Below, piece after piece: positions 12,747-24,100 of a stretch of DNA of 64,000 nucleotides. The first letter of the stretch is position 1; each line of letters starts with the position of its first letter. The position numbers were made by a program, and so were the translations under genes. The stretch is taken from assembly GCA_037954235.1 (NCBI GenBank), contig JBBMOA010000021.1, positions 6,676,501 through 6,740,500 of the forward strand. Direction: 5' to 3'. Origin of the DNA: Aulostomus chinensis (taxonomy: Eukaryota; Chordata; Actinopteri; Syngnathiformes; Aulostomidae). Under the pieces are notes generated by a model. That model ran no database searches. It was given only the letters and a program-made list of their open reading frames with translations, and was not told where the DNA came from.

Positions 12747-12777
12747 TTCCTCTTGGCTATATTTATCTCCACCCTCA

Positions 12778-12787
12778 CCATAAAAGG
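12778..12787 (+). promoter_or_regulatory. MYOM1 CArG box overlapping a TATA-like element
   Basis: CCATAAAAGG is a perfect SRF CArG box, CC(A/T)6GG, and its ATAAAAG core also serves as a TATA box. A start about 30 bp downstream would begin the leader exon ending at 12955. SRF control is well established for many sarcomeric genes; here it is inferred from the motif and its position. An A/T-rich, MEF2-like stretch (CTATATTTAT, one mismatch) lies just upstream. Confidence 0.55.
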
Positions 12788-12811
12788 CTGCGACTGCCAC
12801 CCGGACATTCT

Positions 12812-12955
12812 GGCGAGGGCCAATATTATTTTTGTTGTGTAGACCGCAGCCCTGTACGCACCTACCTGTGGGTTTGCTGGGACATCAAGCTTTAGTTGTG
12901 GAGTTGCACCATCTTTTCCATTAAAGCTTGCAGTTTGAGGCTTTGAGTTCGTGAG
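12812..12955 (+). other. MYOM1 5' UTR exon 1 (start approximate)
   Basis: This stretch lies downstream of the CArG/TATA element and ends at a consensus donor (GAG|GTAAGTT, intron from 12956). It has no open frame joining the myomesin start. The 5' edge is estimated from TATA spacing. Confidence 0.5.
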
Positions 12956-13406
12956 GTAAGTTGCAACTCTTCTGCAGGGATAAGATGCGAGAGAATTTTA
13001 TTTTATTTATTTTTTGTTCTTTAAGCATGTTGAGAATTTGCCTGATTGCCCGAATATTATGTCATGAAGCTGTTGCAGAATTTATGATTGCAGAATGACC
13101 ATGTCTTCTTTTTTTCTTTTTTTCTATATCTTTATGAATAAATTCAATCTTTTTTCCATCCGGAACTAAACTAACGATCCATGTTCAAACTAAAGGAACA
13201 TGTAGTAAACAAAGGCATGGCCAGCTTGTCAGTGCAACAAATGGCTGATTTATAGAGGAAAATTGAATTAAAAACAATTTTAATTCAATGAATTATGAAG
13301 CAGCAGTTAATTATCCACCTGCTCTTAAACACTAACTTACCAGACAAGCCTCTAGCACAGGAAGAGCAGCAAGAACTCAGGGCTGGTAACAGGAGCAGCC
13401 TGCAGC

Positions 13407-15742
13407 ATGTCTGGATCTATACCGTTCTACCAGAGGCACCATCGCCACTATGACCGTAACTACCGTAGCAAGGAGTCCATGGCCAGCCAGTACCAGTCCA
13501 GCAGCAGCAGGTACTCTACTGGCACCTCCACCACCAGCAGGAGTAGGGGGTAAGGAGGAGCAAATGGAGGCTTGAGGAGCATCAATCCACTATCTTTGCC
13601 ACAGGAATGCCCTACTGCCCCCTTAACACCATCTCCTCCCCCCAACCCCAAATGATCACCTCCATCACCTCTTGATGGATCATCTTCCTCTACCTGGATC
13701 AACTTTCTTGGGTCGCTCTACTGGCCAAGTAACTCCTTCCCATCATGTCACCTTGATCAACCCAACTGACAAAACAGCTCTGAACGCCGCATGACGTTCC
13801 AACAATCTCCTTGCATGTGTGATGAAGGACCCCCTGCTTGCTAGCACGAGTACTAACAAACTACAACATGACTGAAAAACAAAAACGGGGTTGACAGGCT
13901 TTTTCTTGTCATGTGGTTATGTAATGGATGAATTATGGTTGAGGACGCGGACTGAAATAGATTCTTGACCTGTTGAGGTCTCCAGGTTGAAGGGAGAGTC
14001 AGAAGTGAGTTGTTCCATCTTGTAAACTTGAAAACTGAGCTGTTTTGTTGTGGTAGGAAACCCGGCGGTGAGGACAATGACGACTGCATCGCAGAAACAT
14101 GGATGCATCCTTTTATTTCCAATAAACACAAGCAGAAATGCTGTTTATTAGTGGTTGCTACAAATACATGAAAACATACTCTTACAAATGTTGTAAGTGT
14201 ATGTTTTCATCGTTAAACATTTGAGTGGCAGCAATAATTTTTCAGGGCCAGAGCCCAAAATACAATTTCATGCAGTTTTCATTGCTGGTTTTGTTTTTCC
14301 AGTGTATTAGCCTTCTCTACATGATTAATCATCATTTCCTTTACATTGACAGGAAGGAATCACACTACACCTAGTCTACAGCAATCCTCTCTTTTAAAGT
14401 GTAAGGCACATCTTTAAATACACTTGCTTGGAGAGTGCTGGGAGAGTGCGAACAGGTCAGAAGGCTTAGGTTCGAGTAACACCATCTGATCTTGGCCTTT
14501 ACACTCACTGGCTGGAGCTTTGCCTGGCAATCCACCAGAAACCGAATCTGTAGTTGGGTGATGAAAGCAAGACTGTGATTTACAGTCAGGGTGGTTACTG
14601 TAATGTTTTTATTGCAAAGATATAACATGTGTCATACGGGGTAACCTTTACTGGATCTGCGGAATTGGACTTTGCAATGGTGTGCGCTCTGGACAATAAA
14701 GGACCAGAGCTGAGGACCAGTGACCCAGTTAGATACAGGAAAAATGAGGACAGCTGACCTGTCACCTCTCTTGCCCCTGCCTACTTGTCGGATCGTTGTT
14801 ATCTCCACCCCAACCCCCCCCCCCCCCCCCCCACACCAGCACCACCAGCACCACCACCAACAACAACAACAACACCACCAACAACACCTTTAAACCTTCC
14901 ATTGCTGCACCAAGCCCTGCTAGTGATAAACTGTGCTGCCTCAAACCTTTGGATGAGCTCCCTCATAGATTTCAGCTTCACTTTCTTTAATTCATCATGA
15001 AGGAAGTCCATAGAGAGATGAGAAAATATGGCTTGTGTGTGCTGTGGTTGTAGTTGCAAGTGTTACACAGGTTGTTTGGGCTGTTATATTGTATATATTC
15101 TCTTGCGAAAGTTGGAAATTTTCTTCAAGGTCTCAGAACAACAGTGGTCTCATTATCTTTGGCTTTTGAAAATGTGCAAACGTGTTAGAAACCAACTAAA
15201 GCATTTAATCTTCTTGCCCACTGAACCTTACCCAACGACTCATCTACCCAGACCCCCCTGTTTTATCCCCACATGTTATGGTATTAGTTGCACTGTTGGG
15301 CTGGGTGCGAGGCTGATGGTATTCTCCATGTCTCAGACTTGAAGTGTCATCACACTCTGGACTGGACAGGAGCAGACTGAGCCCAGCACCCAAGAGAACC
15401 AAGCCAACTTACTTGGCTGTGGATAAAGAGAACCAAATCATCGGCTACGTAGTGCCCATCTTCAGGGGCAGGTAATACAATGTTCTGAATGCTTTTCTAC
15501 AACCCTTTATTTTAGCGTTAATGCTATGTCTTAATCCCTACATCCATCCCTGGTTCTTGACCCCCAGTCAAGAGTTTGCAACGGGACTTTCGAATACAGA
15601 GGAGGCAAGTTTGAGGCAAACGTCTGCATCAATGGCCCGCAGGGATCTATTCACCAGTAACCTGGAGATGGAGAGGTCAGAGCTCGTCTCCAGGAAGGAG
15701 ACCATGCGCGAGTCAGCCGAACGCATCTCCCTGAACAAAAGG
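13407..15742 (+). CDS. myom1: MYOM1 N-terminal My1 region (exons 1-3)
   Basis: Residues 1-151. In mammals this head binds myosin light meromyosin. It is rich in Ser, Arg and Tyr, starts SIPFYQRHHRHYDRNY, and carries the conserved motif VVPIFRGR at the end of exon 2 and ERISLNKR at the end of exon 3. The human head contains an array of KQSTAS repeats between these points; that array is absent here, which explains most of the shorter length. Exon 2 was set by phase: GG at the end of exon 1 joins A after TCTCAG at 15336. The start ATG (13407) gives the conserved N-terminus; the acceptor upstream of it is ambiguous among several AG sites. Confidence 0.88.
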
Positions 15743-18700
15743 GTCAGTGGGGAAGTTGTGAAAATCTCATGTAGGAAGGCGCACTCATCTATGACAGCGT
15801 AGCTCATCATTGAATATGACTCTGTGTATGGTTTAGTGTTTGTTTTGATGTGCGTCCACATACCAGTCATGCTTCTTCACACTGCAGTGACAGTCCACTT
15901 GGCAACACATTTTACAGTGACTTTTCCTCTTTGTGACCTGAACCAAACCTATTATGCTGGACTAGTGTGTTAAACAATGGTTTGAAGTCGCCCATAGCAG
16001 AGTTAAAAGTGTCATTCCAATCTGAATGAACAAAGTGCTCTTTGTACCTTTAGGGGTGGAATGACTTGTCGTTGGGGCAGTACCCTCTGAGGTACAGCAG
16101 GTTGGATCAAAGATGTACCTTTCTGGCATTCAAAGAGGTACTTAAAGGTACTTTTTATCCAATAATTAGTCCTAGGGGCTACATTCGTTTATATTGTACC
16201 TTAGGGTACAGAAATGAGACTCCTGCTGTCCCTTCGAATGATGAGTCTGCACACCTGGGAAAAGCTCCGCCATCTTGGACAGAAACCTCCCCACAGATTA
16301 TGCACTCAGGAATGGCCTGAAGTGTCACCCATATCAAGACAGATAACTACATTAATGACGGTCTGATGAAGGCTCGTGGTGTAACTGAGTCAGAGCCCCA
16401 AAATGGACATTAAAGATAAGCGTGGCACTCCTGAATGTGAGGGTTACTTGTTCTACATGAGAGGGTGAATTTGGAAAAATGGTCATAAAACATTCTATCA
16501 ATTATCCAGCCATGATAAAATAGCTCTGAAACTGATCTTAACAATATCGTCGACCACTGCTGCTGTGGTTTACCGGGAGGTATGGCAAGGGTCATGTTAG
16601 CAAACTGATTTCTGGGGAAATAAGCAGCAAAAATATGAACACCAGTCTTTATTGTTTAAGTAATAAAGCCAAATTATAAACACTGCAAAGAGAAGAATTC
16701 TGTGTCTCCCTGAAGATTTGTTAAAGACAGATGGATAAATTGCAGAGATGTAGCCACACAAATCACATAAATCTCCAGAATGGTGTCCCTCTGGTTCTCT
16801 GTCAGTGTCAGGTCCACTCCGTCGGTATGAAACCTCTCTTTCTTTGGTTCATCATCTCATGATACCAAGGTGAAACTGGAGGAAGTTGTCCAATATGGCG
16901 GACCATCTCCCTCGCATACGTTGACTCTTGTGTTGTTGTTGCGAGGACGTTGAACCACTCGACATCTTCAAACTGCTTGTTACTAAAACTGGTCTGACAG
17001 CAAAACTTTCAACACCATTGTTTTCCTGCAAGTAAAATAGAAAAAAAAAAGATTTTTGTTGCTAAAAAATACAAACGTAACTGGAGTTATTTGCAATATA
17101 ACAATGAAAAACTTAGACTCCATATTACAACTTGCATATAATCGAGTGCGGCAGTGTTAGAATACCAAGCGTTTGCATCTAAGTGCCTGTTATTACCAAA
17201 CACACATGGGATGTATTTATGTTATTTATTGCTCATGCAGCCAGTCAGTGAAGGCTGCACTGGCTGCGGCCTGGCTTCATTTATCCGTCTCCACTCTGCC
17301 AGAGAGACCCACTACTGGGTGATAAATTCCTCAGGAGATCGTGTTTCTTGAGACACAAGGAAGCAGTGTCCCCCTGGGTGTTGTCACATTATGTGTTGAG
17401 TTACTGGACGCACAACTAGAGGAGGCCTCAGTGCTCCGAGCTATTCATAGGACAAAATGAACGACACTGACTCACTCTGATAACACTTGCAACACTGGAA
17501 GGTGCAGCTTGACTTTGGTACCTTGCTTAAAGATTTGCTTCAGGCATGGAGTGTGAATTCTTGATGGGTGATGGAGAATTCAATGTTCAAGTAAAACAGA
17601 AGAAGATTTAGTGTTAAATGGCATCTCTGGTTTTAGATCCATGAACACGAGGAACACTTTAAGCGAATGAACGAAGACAGCCTGATGCACGCTCCAGAGT
17701 TTGTGATTAAGCCTCGCTCCCATACCGTATGGGAGAAACAGTGTGTGCGGCTGCACTGCACCGTCAGCGGCTGGCCTGACCCTCGGGTCGTCTGGTAGGT
17801 TACAGACACAATCTCAAGTCTGTCCCCTCAACATTCACGTTCGTGTTTGCCCCCTGATTTGTCTTTTCTGCCTCTCTACCAGGTACAAAAACAATGTGGC
17901 TATTGACCCCCTCGCTAACCCTGGCAAGTACAAAATTGAGAGCAGATACAACGTGCACTCACTGGAGATCAACAGGTGGGTGTGGCTTCCTCTGTCCTTA
18001 AAAAAAAAAAGAAAAGAAAAAAGAAAAGACAAAAAAGCATTCTTACAAAAGCCACTTGAGCAGAAGCTGAGAACTGTCGCGCATACACTGACCTTCTGAC
18101 ATCATCACGAGTGTGTTATCACTAGACGACCACACGAAAGCTCCTGTGGTTTTCACAGTTTAATCCATCTCATCATCTAAAAAAAAAGAGAAGAAAACAA
18201 ACAAATGCCATTTTTCTGACACGTCATTGCGAAATAATGAACCAAATAATTACCTTGAAGTTAACTTATTTCCACTTGGTTCACGTCATGAGATAAATTC
18301 ACTTGTGATCAGGAGGAAACAAGCTTAGTTATCTTGCAGTGACAAAATTAACAGCAAAAGTCAGCACAACCACGCTTCCATACAAGTGCATAAGATTCAT
18401 ATCCTATTGCCTCCTTGAAGTCTTAATGTCGAAATCGAGGAAATATCATTAATTAGATTTGCAAACAATTCAAGCGGCCTTAATCTTTTTGAAAAAGTTT
18501 AGCCTGTTGTCACCCGTAATGGTTACTTCTTTCCCACTCAAAGCTTGGATGAGCTCCAGTAGCACTTCGCAGAAGTTTCTCTGATGATAATTTAATGGTT
18601 GGGTTTTTGTTGTTGTTTACTACAATTTTAGTTACAGAAAAAAAAAATATATAAATTTGAGAAAAAAGATGAAAGAGTGGGCGAAAGTGAGGTGGGATGA

Positions 18701-21120
18701 TTACAGTTAAGCAAATACACCCACAAGTTTATTTCTTTAGGCCATTGGTTCCCAACCTTTTCCAACTCAGGGCCCGCTTTCATGTCTCAAAAAATTTTCG
18801 CGGCCCACCTCAGACCCCATAAATATGCAGGGCATATGATGTGTTCTCAGAGCACTTTTTTTCATTGAAGACTGAACATAAAGGACCGAACTGAATACAG
18901 GAGAAACATGTTGGAAGCTGCACAGTCGCTAACACAGCATCTTTCAAATTAGCAGCACCTTCAGTGGGCTAGCACATAATCACAGAGCTTTTGTCGATTC
19001 ATCATCAGTGTCTTGTCTCTCTTTCCTTTTAATTCTCCCTGTTGCTAGGCAGCACTCCATCCTTACACTCCGGTTTCAGCCATCAGCATCCAACGTAAAC
19101 AAGCTGAAAAGTGGTCCCGGCCGATAACAACATTTCCTATCTCTCATTTGCTCGTCACGTCTAATACTTGAAGGAAAAACAAAACAAAATAATGAAAATA
19201 ATATTTAAACATTTAAACGTAACTGAGTTTTACATTTTTATTTCTATATAATTACATTTCCAACTCCCACAAAAATCATGCTATTTTGGAAATGATTTCG
19301 AGGCCCGCAGGTTGGGAATCAGTGCTCTAGGCCGTATAGATGTAATGGAACAGATAGTGTTAAAAACAAAGGACTCCAGGTGGAATACTCTTAGGAGACA
19401 GACCCATACTGTCCCAGGTGGCCATCGATAACAAAGGAGTCAGTCTAAAGATGGTGTACATCAAATGTGACCATTTAACAAAGCATCAAAACTCACAAAG
19501 GATACGTTTTCCTTGAATTTTTACCCATTCAAGTATTCCCAGTGGAGCTGAATTCCTTCCTGCCCTCAGGAGGCCCACACCACCTGGTACAAGTGACATC
19601 ACCAGCACAGTCTATTTATTGCCAGAGTATTCTGAGCTGGGAGTTAAGGAACGCTTTACAGACGAGGCTCACATAGTTGGTGTTATTTACATGGTTGAGA
19701 GGGCTCATGGTGAGGTGAGGGTGGGGGGGTTGTACATGTGAATCCTGAAGAGAAGGAATGTGTGCGTCATGTGCATCGATCAGCGAGTGTTCTCCTCTTT
19801 CAGATGTGATTTCGATGATACGGCCCAGTATCGTGTCTCTGCTATGAACGCCCAGGGAGAACTGTCTGCCTTTGCTTCAGTCGTGGTAAAACGTAGGTTT
19901 GACTGACACCGACACAACCCTCTGAGTACAGGAGGATTAAAATAATGAAAGAAAAGGGGAGGAATCAGTTTCCAGCTCATAATCCTGATCAGAACAATGC
20001 ACTTTAAATGGTATTCTTGTTCATTTCCACCAATAAACCATGTCTGAACTCATGACAGAAAATCAAAATCAGGCTTGTCATGATAAGTAAAGACTCATTG
20101 TGTCCTGTACGTGTGGCGCCTGTAACACTGTTAGGTAATGTGGTGTATCACAATTCATATTTTGCCAGTTAAATTCTTCAGTTACATAGAATGAAATGCA
20201 TTTTTATAGAAGCTGCTGCTGCTCTTCGTAGGGTTCAAAGGTGAAGTTGATGAGTCCCTGCCAGCACCCAGACGTGAGTATGAATGATGGCATGACTGTG
20301 TTGTACGTTCCCTTGTGTATTTGAGGCTGTAGGTTCATAGTAAAGCCTCTAGGGGGCAAAAGAGCTCAGAAATGAGAGGACAAAAATAGCCCAGCAGTTG
20401 CTGCTGGTCACTTACATTTCTTCTTTTTCTCTGCTTCGGTCTCACTTGTGATCCACTAATGAGCTGACTATGTTTGGGGTCACCTGAACATGTTTTCTAC
20501 AAACAGGCTGTTGAAACTGACTCACATGTGTCATAAAGTTAAAAACAAATGGATACAACAGGCTTTAGATAGAGGAGCTGTGTTCCCTTCAGGTTCGTTG
20601 TTGCAAGTCAATGTTAAATGTCCTTTCAATGCAGCGTTAACTGTATGACTCTAAATTAATTCTACATTAATCACGTGTGTGCTGTGTTGTCGACTGGCCC
20701 AAAGAGGCTGGAAATCAGTGTATGCTGCTATATTAACAACTTTTTTTGTTCCCTTGGCGCTGTCTTGACTATGCAGGGTCCTATAACGAAGGTAACAGGG
20801 TCTCAAAGATCTGGTTTGAAAAGGTTTTGCTGAACGTCACATATCCATCGACTGCATGGCCACTCCATCTTGTCTGTTTAGAAATGTTCACAGTCTTGGA
20901 ACTAAAAGATCCGAAGTAGTAGAACAGACTTGTAGGCTTGCGGCCTGTTCACATAAATACTGTTGCAGCTATAGACTGTGTAGGACGAGCATTTTCAAAA
21001 GTCCTGGTTTATTTTTCACAGGATGTTCTGAAACACATTTGCGCTACATGAGAAAATGGTTTGTAGCCACTTTTTAGGCAATTAATCACTGAAAATTACA
21101 CACACACACACACACATACA

Positions 21121-21177
<57 letters not shown>

Positions 21178-24100
21178 AAATAAATGTAAAAACAAATGAA
21201 TATTTATTGTGTAAATATTAACAATGTAATAAATCACATTTTTGAATTCATAAAGCTATTAAAGTCTGTAGATTATGTCCTTTTTTCTGCTTCAACTAAG
21301 TTTTCACATTTCACTGCATGAAAACTTGTCCCAATTCCATCCAATGTACACTTGTTTTTGTGTCACTCATTCTCACACATGTGAACCATCTGTTCTCCAT
21401 CTGGCTGATGAAGTTATAATCTATTGTTCTGCTCTTTGTTTTTCTTTTTTTAACTGTTCAGGTTGAGTGTGCTGTTTTTGAACCACAAGTTTTTCCAACA
21501 ATGCCAGAACAAACACTGACTCTCCTGTTTTGGTCCGTAGTTGGCCCGGTGTCGGAGTATGGTGTCACCTTCAAGACGCACATTGTTGATAACTTTGGCG
21601 TGTCATTCGGAAGAGAGGGTGAGACCATGAGTCTGGGATGCACCGTCATCATCTACCCTGCTCTGCACCGCTACCAACCTGAGATTCAGTGGTACAGAGA
21701 TGGCAAGTATCAACAGTTTGTAACGCCACTTATAGACTTTCCATCTTGCTGTTGCTGGACATCGCGTGTATCATTTTATCAATAAGTAGAAAAACTACAA
21801 GTGCATCTGTGCCGGTAAGTTCATCTGGAGTCCCAATGGATAGTGGAGGGAAATTTAAATAAATCTCTTCCTGAGATGTTGTGTAACTGAGAATGGAACA
21901 GATATTGCATAGAAGCAAGGTGATCGTGTCTTTAAGCTTCAATATTTGACCTCAAACATCTTTTTCATCCTCACGTCCCAGTGGATATGTGCCGAATGTG
22001 AAAATAGTTCTCTCAGCGTGTTAATTAGATAGCACCTTAACGTGAGGTGACAGTGACCTTTGACCACCAACATTTTTCCAGTTCATCCTCGAGTCATCGT
22101 GGATGATTATGCCAAATTTGAAGAAAATCTCTTTGTGCAATCCTGGGATATAACATGAATGTGAAGGGACAGATTCCTGGATCTTTAACCATCAGAATCT
22201 TTTCAGTTCCTCCTCAAGTCCTAGTGGAGGTTTGTGCTAAATTTCCCTCCCAGTGTTTCTGAGATATCGCGATAATAAAAATCGGAACAGATAGACACCC
22301 TGAAAACCTAAAGACTCTGGCCCACAGTTATGGCCGGCACGGAGGCAAACAAATACTGTGTATGAGGGATTATATTGAGACTAATATCTTCCAGGTGTTC
22401 TTCTGAGTCCTTCGAAATGGAATCACATGAGCTGGAGTGGAGACCGAGCCACACTGACGCTGACACACCTGAACAAAGAGGACGAGGGGCTCTACACACT
22501 GCGTGTCACCACCAAGTCTGGATATGAAACCTACTCTGCCTATGTTTTTGTAAGAGGTGAGCACCTCCATTAAAGTTCTTTTGTCCCTATAAACCGGAGA
22601 AAACTCAATTTTATAACAGTTCAGAAGTGGGTTTCAAATGTTACACATGGACGAATGTTACCTGTAAAATTGGAGACTTCTGAAACTTTTTTTTTTTAAA
22701 TTTTAAAGCGACCTTTCATCCAAGAAGTGTATTTTATCTTTCAAGTTTTCACAAGTAGGTGTTTTGAGCTGACAAAGATGTTCTCTCACCCCTTCTTGAC
22801 TACAGAATGCTGAAAAAGCCAGTCTCGTATATTTAGCTTGACACTCACGGCTACTGAACTGAATGTGCCAGCTGAACTGACTGTGCTAGCTGGTTGTGCT
22901 CGGTGCCGAACAGAAACAGTTATAGTTTGTCTTACAATCAACTTAAAGTATTTGTGGATTACAGAGTACATGTCTGCATAAAGACATCATGGATCATATT
23001 GGACAATGTGAGACAAGGGTTTAGACAAGTGTTGCTGCTGCAGTTGCTGTTAACCATTGCCATTGTTAGCTCCAAGCTAACTATACTTCTAGAGTCACAA
23101 AGGAGTGATGCAGCAGTAAAAAGAAAATATATTTGTGAGCTCAACACCTATTCATGAGTATCTGAAAGGCAAAATGCACTTAGTGGATGAAGTACGGTTT
23201 CAATGTTTCACTTCATACACGCTTAGACAAAAAGGCGATGAGCCTTTAATTCTTGGGAATGTAACGCCTCACTATCTGCAGACATTTTCAGTCAGTAATC
23301 CTCTGGTTGTATTTTGTATTTTGCAGAATGGCATCATATTAAGGTCAAAGACACAACAGCACGTCCTCTGGCACCCGATCACAAAGACTCATCTCATTTA
23401 GTAGCTCGAGTGCTAACATATGAGTGATGGCGTTGAAATAGGATATCTCTAATAGAGACGCCACAGCGAGGAAACTCACACGCATGGGTTAGAACACGAT
23501 CGGAAAAAACGGCCGATGAATCTTTGCTGGCTTCAGAGACTTTCCGACCTCTACAGCTTCAGCTTCTCCAGATGAAACGCTCCGAGTACGAACATCAACC
23601 TTGTTTTTGTTGTTCTCACGTTACGACTAAGGGTCACCTCGTGAAGACGATGCCAAATGAAGTGTCAGGTCGGAACAGTGTCTTCATAACAAAAAGTTAT
23701 ACGAGCCTGAGCTATTCTTAGAGAGCTCTGTCATGGATTACTCAAATGCACATCATCTGAATATCTGCTATGATGTGGAGAAACAATAGTCTGCCAAGTT
23801 TCCTCTCTACTCCTGATGATCTTTGCAAGCCAGCAAAACTATTACTATACTTCTTTCCCTACTTATATATCCCGATATCGTTGGCCTCATAGCATAATTG
23901 CCTAAATCATATTTTGGCCAAACTGAGATATCTGCCTAACTCTACTCTCCTAAGGCTTCTGAGTCACTGTGCCTTACTGGCTCAGTTTGACGTAGGCAGT
24001 TATGCTATGAGGCTAACGATGTGCTGCTAGAATAGGCCTATCATAGGAAATGTGCACGAAAGGTTCAATATCACAGAGGCAATGTATTTTTGGAGGCCAA

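Larger units (their letters stand above)
8270..12777. other. MYL12-MYOM1 intergenic region (divergent promoters)
   Basis: About 4.5 kb between two divergently transcribed contractile genes. I see no supportable coding exon: the open frames are short and lack splice context. A fish interspersed-repeat fragment lies at 11087-11205 and a (CA)n tract at 12720-12746, just before the MYOM1 promoter. Muscle enhancers could lie here but none can be named from sequence alone. Confidence 0.6.
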
